Assembly (NCBI GenBank): GCA_029261435.1
Contig: JAJDBI010000270.1
Span: 1-5,013, forward strand
From: Nitrospinaceae bacterium
Lineage (GTDB): Bacteria; Nitrospinota; Nitrospinia; Nitrospinales; VA-1
Length of the DNA: 5,013 nt
Direction: 5' to 3'
Made by a program: the position numbers and the translations under genes. This document shows, in pieces, positions 1-5,013 of this stretch. Each line of letters begins with the position of its first letter. Position 1 is the stretch's first letter. The notes beneath the pieces are model-generated. The model was not told where the DNA came from. It was given only the letters and a program-made list of their open reading frames with translations, and did not search any database.

Positions 1-1479
1 TAATAGAATTCTGTTGGGCAAACCTGTAAGAGCATCGTGGTACGCCATATCCCTCATGGCATTTTCAGTTCTCTTTCTTTCCAGTTCTGCCCCGGCCCGT
101 GCTGCGAATATTTTAAGAATAGAAAGAGTACGCTTTTTGTCAAGCATGGGTTTGTCGTCCATGACTGCCAAATACCCTATAATTTTAAATTGTGCATCAA
201 AACAGGGAACACCCGCATAACTAACAATTTTGGAATCTAACCTAGTGGAAAACTTTGGGTAATAATCAGAAATATTATTCGGGTGAAATGCCAGCATCCC
301 GGCCAAAACTTCTTCCCCCGGGGTATCTATTACACTTAAGGTTCTCTTTTCGACAAAATTATCCTCTCCCCATCCCGCGATTGTCGAGCACTGAAATTCC
401 TTAATATCGACGCATTCATTTACAAAAGCATATTTTACCGGGAGAGCTTTAGCCAGGTGCCGGACCAGTGACCGGAAAAACTCATCTCCCACTCGCGAGG
501 ATGTGCCTTCAACAATGTCCTTAAAAGCTTCTTCCTCAACCTGACGTTTAATTTCTCCACCGATACTCGCAACAACAGCTTCCAAAATGGATCTTTCATA
601 TTCTAACCAGACCCGATCAACAGTTTTGGCACCTAATGCCACAAAACCCCAAAAATTAGAGTTAATTTCCAGTGGAATTAATAATAAAGATCTTATATTT
701 AGCTGCTTGAATATTGCTCCGGGAAAATTAGACCCTTGCTTTTCACAGGTTATAACAGATTGCCCCTTAATCAGCGGCGGGTAAACTTCTTCTATCCCCA
801 ATTCAGAATAACTTAAGTTTTCAACTCTAGAGTTAAACCTTCTAAAATCATTTTTACCGACCCAAGTAAACTCAAGACTACACTTGGGTTTTTGCTCAGA
901 GTCCTGCAAATGTTTAAAAACAAAAGCACTCTCGACATTCGCGGCTTTTCCTAATTCTTCCAGAGCCTGACTGATCGCTGAATGAAAATCCTGAACCGTC
1001 AACAGTTTATGGGTTGCCCTTGAAACGCCTTGCAATAACTCACCTTGAACTTTAAGCGATAATTCGGCTATTTTCCTCTGCGCTTTTTCTTCTTGAATAT
1101 TTATCGCGGAACGGATAGAACTCGCCAGGCCTTCAACGGAAAGGTTTGACTTGATAATATAATCTGTCGCTCCGGCCTTCATCACCTCGACAGCTTTCTG
1201 TTGATCACCCTGCGAAGTCAAAAATATTACCGGAGTAGAGATATTCCGTTCATTTAAATGTTTGAGTATTGAAAGTCCCGTCGCTTTGCCCAGATGAAGA
1301 TCAAGAATAAAAATATCGTGCCCACCATTATCTATAAGAGCAATGGCATCTTCGCCCTTCATTGCATAATCCAAATATAATTTGGATTCCGGCAACCCTT
1401 CCTTCAACATCTCTTTGACCAAAAAGATATCGTCTTCGTCGTCGTCAACAACGAGTACTTTTAATGAATTGTCTTCCAT
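1..1479 (-). CDS. Response regulator with receiver, two GAF-like domains and the start of a GGDEF domain (partial, runs off left edge)
   Basis: The minus strand is open for 493 codons from ATG at 1479 to base 1, with no stop. Residues 5-120 form a CheY-like receiver: acidic cluster 12-14, phospho-acceptor Asp60 (FILDLHLG), Thr88 and Lys110 (YIIKS). A helical, charged linker follows at about 125-150. Residues about 160-312 look like a GAF domain, ending in the pattern WGFVAL, RVW, IGGEIKR. Residues about 318-466 look like a second GAF domain of the kind ahead of PAS/GGDEF modules (TPGEEVL, SYAGVP, GYLAVMDDKPM, ILKIFAARAGAELER). Residues 479-490 (AYHDALTGLPNR) are the standard opening of a GGDEF domain. 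Inference: a phosphorylation-controlled cytoplasmic diguanylate cyclase making cyclic di-GMP; an EAL domain could follow outside the window. An in-frame TAG lies 36 bases upstream with no alternative start between, so the start is firm, although no Shine-Dalgarno is visible. The GGDEF active-site motif is not in view, so catalytic activity is unproven. Confidence 0.93.
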   Translation of the reverse strand, partial: MEDNSLKVLVVDDDEDDIFLVKEMLKEGLPESKLYLDYAMKGEDAIALIDNGGHDIFILDLHLGKATGLSILKHLNERNISTPVIFLTSQGDQQKAVEVMKAGATDYIIKSNLSVEGLASSIRSAINIQEEKAQRKIAELSLKVQGELLQGVSRATHKLLTVQDFHSAISQALEELGKAANVESAFVFKHLQDSEQKPKCSLEFTWVGKNDFRRFNSRVENLSYSELGIEEVYPPLIKGQSVITCEKQGSNFPGAIFKQLNIRSLLLIPLEINSNFWGFVALGAKTVDRVWLEYERSILEAVVASIGGEIKRQVEEEAFKDIVEGTSSRVGDEFFRSLVRHLAKALPVKYAFVNECVDIKEFQCSTIAGWGEDNFVEKRTLSVIDTPGEEVLAGMLAFHPNNISDYYPKFSTRLDSKIVSYAGVPCFDAQFKIIGYLAVMDDKPMLDKKRTLSILKIFAARAGAELERKRTENAMRDMAYHDALTGLPNRILL

Positions 1480-1586
1480 GGCTAAATGAGAAAAAAAGTT
1501 GGCGGTGTGATAATTCTAAAAAGCGAACGCTAACAAACTCTGCTTTGACACAATACCCCAAATACTTCCGAATATCAACGCACGCT
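1480..1586. other. 107-base gap between sppA and the response regulator gene
   Basis: This is the longest gap within the minus-strand gene row. On the minus strand it contains AGCGTTCGCT (1531-1522) followed by four T, a possible hairpin but with a stem of only three or four pairs, too weak to call a terminator. A TAGAAT (1518-1513) could serve as a -10 box, but I find no good -35 at 16-18 bases. The response regulator may therefore be read through from sppA or have its own weak promoter here. Confidence 0.4.
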
Positions 1587-2558
1587 TCAGGGCATCCAAA
1601 GGTATAAAAAATAAGGACTTAGCTTGCTTTTATCTAACCCGAGATCCAGGTTTATAAGATTAAAAGCAGGAGGTGAGGGGGAAATAGAATAAAGATTAGA
1701 TTTATAATCCCCTTGACGTTGATAGGTCACAACCTTCAGGTCAGGAATTTCAAGTTTCAGCCTGATCCGTTCAACGGTATCCGAGATATAACCAATCCCA
1801 TCTATCAGGTTGAGATCCATAGCTTGTTTTGAGTCATATACGCGCCCATCAGCAAGCAGTTTTACTTCATCTAAATCAAGCTCTTTTCTGTTTTCAGCAA
1901 TAATACTGACAAAGCGGGTATGAAAATTATCAATGGTATTCTGAAAAAGTTTTCGTTCTTCAACTGTGAAAGATCGAAATGGGGACATGAAATCTTTCTT
2001 ATCTCCAGATTTCACAACCTCCCAATCCACACCAATTTTTTCCATCAGGTTTTCCATATTCACTTTTAGTGCTATCACACCAATACTGCCAATCAATGAG
2101 GTCGGATGCGCAATAATTTCATCTCCGGCAAGAGCAATATAGTAACCACCGGATGCGGCAAGATCCATGACATGCACATAAACAGGAATTCCATACTTTT
2201 TCTTATACGTCACCAGTTCATGAAGAATAATATCGCTGGCAGTTACTGTGCCACCAGGGCTATTCATTTTTATTAAAAGAGCCTTGATATCATCATCCTT
2301 CTCCGCCTTGGCTATAATTTCACGAACCTGTTCCACCATACCCAATGCTGTCGTAGCACCTGTGAAGGATTGATCTTTTTGATTGTTAATCACACCCTGT
2401 AAATCGATCAGGAGTATTTTCTCAGTCCCCTCCCCCTTCAGCACGGTTTCCTCCAAAGGTCCCATGGACGGACCGAGATGAAAGGACGCGCAGGCACTAT
2501 TAAAAAAAACAGCGACCCACAAGACCCAACCATACTGAATAAGTTTATTTTTTTTCAT
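1587..2558 (-). CDS. sppA: Signal peptide peptidase SppA, 36K type (S49 family serine protease)
   Basis: A 323-residue protein counted from ATG at 2558, the usual length for the short, single-domain SppA type. SppA proteases sit at the membrane facing the periplasm and degrade leftover signal peptides and other small membrane fragments. Seen here: an N-terminal export signal (MKKNK then a hydrophobic run to about residue 22); NSPGG at 99-103; the nucleophile motif DLAASGGYY with Ser136; HPTSLIGSIGV at 151-161; and the general-base region VKSGDKKD with Lys188. The 52-residue Ser-Lys spacing equals that of Bacillus subtilis SppA (Ser147/Lys199). The signal ends NSACASF: either signal peptidase I cleavage after ACA, or an imperfect lipobox with Cys23 (Asn where Leu is usual). 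An in-frame TTG at 2573 would add five residues (first residue plus KYWV). I prefer the ATG because MKKNK is a normal signal start; neither has a Shine-Dalgarno. It starts 22 bases after the preceding gene, suggesting one transcript. Confidence in family is high; its true substrates are unknown. Confidence 0.93.
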   Translation of the reverse strand: MKKNKLIQYGWVLWVAVFFNSACASFHLGPSMGPLEETVLKGEGTEKILLIDLQGVINNQKDQSFTGATTALGMVEQVREIIAKAEKDDDIKALLIKMNSPGGTVTASDIILHELVTYKKKYGIPVYVHVMDLAASGGYYIALAGDEIIAHPTSLIGSIGVIALKVNMENLMEKIGVDWEVVKSGDKKDFMSPFRSFTVEERKLFQNTIDNFHTRFVSIIAENRKELDLDEVKLLADGRVYDSKQAMDLNLIDGIGYISDTVERIRLKLEIPDLKVVTYQRQGDYKSNLYSISPSPPAFNLINLDLGLDKSKLSPYFLYLWMP

Positions 2559-2580
2559 AACCCAATATTTCAAATCGACG

Positions 2581-3489
2581 TTAAGTCAATACACCCCAAA
2601 AAGGTTCCAACTTAGTTTCAAAGGGTTCAGAATCAGTTACGGACTTAAAAATTTTATCAAGGTTATTGCGAATCTTCTGAATAACTTCTTCGTTACGTTT
2701 TTCTTTTTCCAGAATTGCCTGACTGGTCAAATCGAGCAAACAGAGAACAATTTCTTTAAGGTTTAAATTCAATTTTGCAGCACGCATTTTAATTTCCTTA
2801 CGCTGGTCAGCAGAACGACCGGACCATACAGTACTTTCAACAGATTTTATTTCCTTCACATACATCTTAATGATTTCATCTACAGGGCTTAAAGCCTCTT
2901 CATCAAAACCAGAGGCCTGCAGTTTATTGCAAAGAATTTTCAAATTTTGTAATGGGTCAATAACCTGCAAATCAATCAAAACAGATTCATCCACACCATA
3001 CATTCGGCTCAACTCAGAGGGTTGAATTCTTTCGGAGTCACCGATTTCCATCCCCAGTTTCTCTTGCAAACTTGTTACTTCCGTATCCACCGTGACTTTA
3101 GCCCCCTTAAGAATTTGTGAAACCTTTTCATCAAACTCTTCTACGCTCCTCCTTTGAACATGAACGCTTCGGTACTTTGCGTTTAAATCCTCCAGGATGC
3201 ATTCAACCTCCGTATTCCAACTTCCTCTCAGTTTATTAGCCCTAACGCTTTCAAGAGGCACCAGATATTTCAACCGCACCTTTCTTTCAATAGTGACAAG
3301 TCCTTTTATAAGAGTGCGTATCAATCTTTCATATGAGACCAGCTGAGCATCCAGATGTTCCTGAGAATGCTTCATATTTGTTTTGGTGAATTTAATATTG
3401 TTCTTTTTCAAGCGAACCGCATTTTCAGCTAAAAGGGAAGTGCATTTATCCCTCTCCATAATATCCAGGGTCTTATCCAGATCTTCCAT
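2581..3489 (-). CDS. Hypothetical helical cytoplasmic protein, 302 residues
   Basis: I do not recognise this protein. It is a complete open frame from ATG at 3489 to TAA at 2581, tightly placed between the SUMF1-like gene (37 bases) and sppA (22 bases), which argues that it is real and co-transcribed. There is no signal peptide and no hydrophobic stretch long enough for a membrane segment. Composition is rich in Lys, Glu, Leu and Val with few Gly or Pro, and predicted character is mostly alpha-helical. Likely helical or coiled-coil stretches lie at about 1-80 (LLAENAVRLKKNN; DAQLVSYERLIRTLIKGL), 105-150 (VEEFDEKVSQILKG) and 200-290 (VDEIIKMYVKEIKSVES; ILEKEKRNEEVIQKIRNNL). A less helical middle (about 150-185) contains SELSRMYGVDESVLIDLQ. 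Such a build fits a structural or adaptor protein more than an enzyme, but that is only inference. No Shine-Dalgarno precedes the ATG; a later Met11 is possible. It may be a lineage-restricted family. Confidence 0.8.
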   Translation of the reverse strand: MEDLDKTLDIMERDKCTSLLAENAVRLKKNNIKFTKTNMKHSQEHLDAQLVSYERLIRTLIKGLVTIERKVRLKYLVPLESVRANKLRGSWNTEVECILEDLNAKYRSVHVQRRSVEEFDEKVSQILKGAKVTVDTEVTSLQEKLGMEIGDSERIQPSELSRMYGVDESVLIDLQVIDPLQNLKILCNKLQASGFDEEALSPVDEIIKMYVKEIKSVESTVWSGRSADQRKEIKMRAAKLNLNLKEIVLCLLDLTSQAILEKEKRNEEVIQKIRNNLDKIFKSVTDSEPFETKLEPFWGVLT

Positions 3490-3526
3490 AATTATATTTC
3501 AAAAATAGTGTTATTGAGATGATTCG

Positions 3527-4303
3527 TTAATCCGCGTTTTTGGCACAACGACACCCTATACCATAATAATCCTTGGCGTCACTATCCCCATAGCGGCTTG
3601 AGGCTCGAAGATAAACGGGAAGGCTGTTCCAGGCTCCTCCACGAATAACGTGGTGTTTCCCTTTTTCTGGTCCTCGGGGGTTTTTATAAGGACTCTTTTT
3701 ATAATATTTTTTATCATACCAATCATACACCCATTCGGCAACATTGCCCCCAAGATCGTAGACCCCCTCTGGTGACTTACCTGATTCATGACTCCCCACT
3801 TCATGCAGAACCTTGCCTTTCTGTATGAAACAACAATTGCCAAAATTGGCGCGTAACCTATTCGGTGGCTCATTGCCCCAGGGATAAAGACGATTGTCAG
3901 GCCCTTTTGCCGCCCGTTCCCATTCCGCCTCAGTTGGAATCCGCTTTTCGCGCCAGGCACAATAATTCCGACAGCGTTTCCACATCAATCCAAAAATAGG
4001 CTTGTTCATCATTTCAGGCCGGGGTTTTCGGTCTATCCAACCGGTAATAGTTGGGTATTTTTTGGGATGTGTCGCCAGATACGCTTCAAAGTCCTTAAAC
4101 GTCACTTCATACTTATCTATATAAAAAGCATCCAGATAAACTTTATGGCTCGGATGTTCATTAGACTTTCCCTCACCATCTGGACTGCCCATCTCAAATT
4201 CTCCGGCAGGTATATGGGCCATTTCAGGATATGGATTGGCCTCGGCCTGAGAAAATAGGATCAAAGATGTCAAAACATATAAAAAATGTCTCATAATCCG
4301 CAT
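3527..4303 (-). CDS. Exported formylglycine-generating-enzyme (SUMF1/FGE-sulfatase) domain protein, probably not a true FGE
   Basis: A 258-residue protein with a signal peptide (MRHFLYVLTSLILFSQAEA, likely cleaved after AEA at 22) and then one FGE-sulfatase domain filling the rest. Diagnostic motifs: IPAGEFEMGSPDGEG (31-45), HKVYLDAFYIDKYEVT (53-68), NYCAWREKRIPTEAEWERAAKG (113-134, abbreviated), LYPWGNEPP (139-147), GVYDLGGNVAEWVYDWY (180-196), VIRGGAWNS (219-227), ASSRYG (234-239) and the C-terminal GCRCAK (250-255). In true FGE a CHxSYC segment after the GGSW-type motif carries the two copper-binding catalytic cysteines; here that position reads NSLPVYLRASSR with no cysteine, so sulfatase activation is unlikely. 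The C-terminal GFRCA of the family is GCRCA here, and cysteines at 111, 115, 157, 158, 251 and 253 could form disulfides after export. Inference: a periplasmic or surface binding/structural protein with this fold. Start chosen at the first ATG; Met4 is an alternative. First gene of the minus-strand row, opposite dctQM. Confidence 0.9.
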   Translation of the reverse strand: MRIMRHFLYVLTSLILFSQAEANPYPEMAHIPAGEFEMGSPDGEGKSNEHPSHKVYLDAFYIDKYEVTFKDFEAYLATHPKKYPTITGWIDRKPRPEMMNKPIFGLMWKRCRNYCAWREKRIPTEAEWERAAKGPDNRLYPWGNEPPNRLRANFGNCCFIQKGKVLHEVGSHESGKSPEGVYDLGGNVAEWVYDWYDKKYYKKSPYKNPRGPEKGKHHVIRGGAWNSLPVYLRASSRYGDSDAKDYYGIGCRCAKNAD

Positions 4304-4314
4304 TAATCACTATC

Positions 4315-4338
4315 AAGGCACACAATATATTGAGCCTT
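4315..4338. repeat. Inverted repeat in the divergent promoter region, operator candidate
   Basis: AAGGC (4315-4319) and GCCTT (4334-4338) are perfect inverted arms. Between them lies CAATATATTG (4323-4332), itself a perfect 10-base palindrome, offset by one base from the outer arms' centre. The element overlaps the -35 box (4330-4335) of the candidate dctQ promoter and would lie in the leader of the minus-strand transcript. That position would suit a repressor or dual regulator; an RNA hairpin in the minus-strand leader is the alternative. No regulator can be named. Confidence 0.45.
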
Positions 4339-4358
4339 AAAGTTTAAAAGTTTATTAT
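4330..4358 (+). promoter_or_regulatory. Candidate sigma-70-like promoter for dctQM
   Basis: TTGAGC at 4330-4335 (four of six matches to TTGACA) is separated by exactly 17 bases from TATTAT at 4353-4358 (five of six matches to TATAAT). Transcription would begin near 4365, giving a leader of about 48 bases before the dctQ ATG at 4413. It is the best promoter-like match on this strand in the divergent region. Read by eye, without a scoring model. Confidence 0.55.
4339..4354. repeat. Perfect tandem 8-base repeat between -35 and -10 boxes
   Basis: AAAGTTTA occurs twice back to back, at 4339-4346 and 4347-4354, without mismatch. It fills most of the spacer of the candidate dctQ promoter and runs into its -10 box and into the TATAAT of the opposite strand. 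Two short same-direction half-sites at this spot could bind a regulator, but the region is A/T-rich and chance is a real alternative. Confidence 0.4.
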
Positions 4359-4385
4359 AGATTTCAGAATGGAAACGATTGTCAC
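4354..4385 (-). promoter_or_regulatory. Candidate promoter for the minus-strand SUMF1-like gene row
   Basis: On the minus strand an exact TATAAT lies at 4359-4354. Upstream, GTGACA (4385-4380) matches five of six bases of TTGACA, but the spacer is 20 bases, longer than the usual 16-18, so the -35 assignment is doubtful. Start of transcription would be near 4347, about 44 bases before the ATG at 4303. The -10 almost coincides with that of the plus-strand promoter, so polymerase could hardly occupy both at once. Confidence 0.35.
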
Positions 4386-4412
4386 TCACCATTTTCCCCG
4401 ACCTTTTTATTC

Positions 4413-4913
4413 ATGCACATCTTAAAACAAATTGACAAGTTTCTGGAAAAAATTGAAGGCCAACTAATTGTCTTGATACTGAGCCTCATGATTTTACTTT
4501 CTTTCGGCCAAATGCTGCTGAGAAACTTCTTTGATATGGGAATTATATGGGGAGACACCCTTCTCCGCCAGTGGGTGCTTTGGCTGGGGTTCCTGGGGGC
4601 TTCGCTTGCTGTCAAGCATGACAAACATATTTCGGTCGAGGTTCTTACCAGCTTCTCGTCACTATACTGGAAACGAATCATAAAAGCCTTTACGCGTTTT
4701 TCAGCTGGAATCATCAGCGGTTTTCTAGCCTGGGCGGCCTTGTCATTCATGCTGTTTGAAAAAGATTCTGAATCTGTTCTTTTCCTGGATATTCCCGTGT
4801 GGATATTCCAGACCGTTCTACCTTACAGTTTTATGGTTATTGCCATACGTTTTATAATAAGTGGCTTTGAAACCGTTTTTATTGAAAATGACTCTGAACA
4901 AACACTCAAATGA
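4413..4913 (+). CDS. dctQ: TRAP transporter small permease subunit, DctQ family
   Basis: A complete 166-residue inner-membrane protein of typical DctQ length. TRAP transporters take up organic acids and similar solutes with a sodium or ion gradient; DctQ is the small four-helix subunit working with DctM and a periplasmic binding protein DctP. Four hydrophobic segments are visible at about 17-36, 50-67, 97-115 and 130-150. Family motifs are clear: FGQMLLRNFFDMG (31-43) before IIWGD (44-48), LLRQWVLWLGFLGASLA (50-66), KHISVEVL (71-78), and IPVWIFQTVLPYSFMVIAIRF (127-147, abbreviated family pattern IPxWxxQ...LP). The ATG at 4413 is the only start: upstream in-frame codons contain no ATG, GTG or TTG back to a TAA at 4338. 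No Shine-Dalgarno is visible. The stop overlaps the dctM start as ATGA, implying translational coupling. The substrate cannot be told from this subunit. Confidence 0.95.
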   Translation: MHILKQIDKFLEKIEGQLIVLILSLMILLSFGQMLLRNFFDMGIIWGDTLLRQWVLWLGFLGASLAVKHDKHISVEVLTSFSSLYWKRIIKAFTRFSAGIISGFLAWAALSFMLFEKDSESVLFLDIPVWIFQTVLPYSFMVIAIRFIISGFETVFIENDSEQTLK

Positions 4914-5013
4914 TTGCACTGGGTATCATTCTACTAGCCCTTCTGGGAGTTCCTCTTTTTGCAATCATTGGGCTTTCAGCCCTTGCTTCGTTTTACAATG
5001 CTGAGATAGATTC
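4910..5013 (+). CDS. dctM: TRAP transporter large permease subunit, DctM family (partial, N-terminus only)
   Basis: ATG at 4910-4912 overlaps the dctQ stop, and the frame stays open for 34 codons to the right edge. The visible peptide begins MIALGIILLALLGVPLFAII and continues as a hydrophobic first membrane segment followed by FYNAEID. LLGVPLFAIIG matches the usual DctM N-terminus, where a Gly-Val-Pro in the first helix is common. DctM is the main transport subunit, normally over 400 residues with about 12 or more helices, so over 90% of it lies outside the window. Position directly after dctQ, with ATGA overlap, supports the call strongly even though little sequence is seen. A dctP gene might follow it, or lie elsewhere. 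Confidence 0.9.
   Translation, partial: MIALGIILLALLGVPLFAIIGLSALASFYNAEID

Noticed and set aside
14..784. Plus-strand open frames at 14-220, 37-240 and 587-784
   Set aside because: They lie opposite the response regulator reading frame, whose domains are recognisable, and show no family features of their own.
1513..1531. Possible rho-independent terminator after sppA on the minus strand (AGCGTTCGCT followed by TTTT)
   Set aside because: Stem is only three to four pairs with a two- to four-base loop and a short T run; too unstable to call.
3491..3496. TATAAT on the minus strand just before the ATG at 3489, as a promoter for the unknown gene
   Set aside because: It lies one base before the start codon, so transcription would begin inside the gene; more likely chance in an A/T-rich gap.
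3556..3960. Minus-strand 134-codon frame inside the SUMF1-like gene
   Set aside because: Shifted frame of a gene with clear family motifs; the alternate translation has no recognisable domain.
3527..4303. Calling this gene a true formylglycine-generating enzyme that activates sulfatases
   Set aside because: The catalytic cysteine segment is missing and no sulfatase gene is present in the window.
4382..4750. Minus-strand 122-codon frame opposite dctQ
   Set aside because: Antisense to a clearly recognised DctQ gene, with no motifs and low-complexity composition; a shadow frame.

Overview
The window looks like a piece of a Gram-negative bacterial chromosome of moderately low GC (about 40% by eye). 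It carries six protein genes, with four on the minus strand (1-4303) facing two on the plus strand (4413-5013). There are no RNA genes, insertion sequences, phage genes or CRISPR arrays. The mix of a GAF/GGDEF signalling protein, an exported sulfatase-modifying-factor-like protein, a 36K-type SppA and a TRAP transporter would fit a free-living, probably aquatic proteobacterium, Nitrospinota or similar lineage. That placement is inference and cannot be settled from this sequence. None of the six start codons has a recognisable Shine-Dalgarno sequence.

Minus strand, in order of transcription: (1) 4303-3527, a secreted protein with an FGE/SUMF1-type domain that lacks the catalytic cysteine motif of true formylglycine-generating enzymes; (2) 3489-2581, a 302-residue helical cytoplasmic protein of no family I recognise; (3) 2558-1587, an SppA-type S49 serine protease with intact Ser/Lys dyad and an N-terminal export signal; (4) 1479 to beyond the left edge, a response regulator with receiver, two GAF-like domains and the first residues of a GGDEF (diguanylate cyclase) domain. 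Gaps in the first three genes are 37 and 22 bases, so they probably share a transcript. The 107-base gap before the response regulator leaves its membership open.

Plus strand: 4413-4913 encodes the small membrane subunit (DctQ) of a TRAP transporter. It overlaps by four bases (ATGA) the start of the large permease subunit (DctM), which runs off the right edge. The substrate-binding DctP subunit is not in the window.

The 109-base divergent region 4304-4412 is the main regulatory stretch. It holds a good sigma-70-like promoter toward dctQM (TTGAGC, 17-base spacer, TATTAT), an exact TATAAT on the opposite strand over nearly the same bases, a perfect tandem 8-base repeat between the -35 and -10 boxes, and an inverted repeat next to and overlapping the -35 box. 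There is no clear sign of a new multi-gene system. The most unusual items are this compact divergent control region, the unknown protein between the SUMF1-like protein and SppA, and the cysteine pattern of the SUMF1-like protein.
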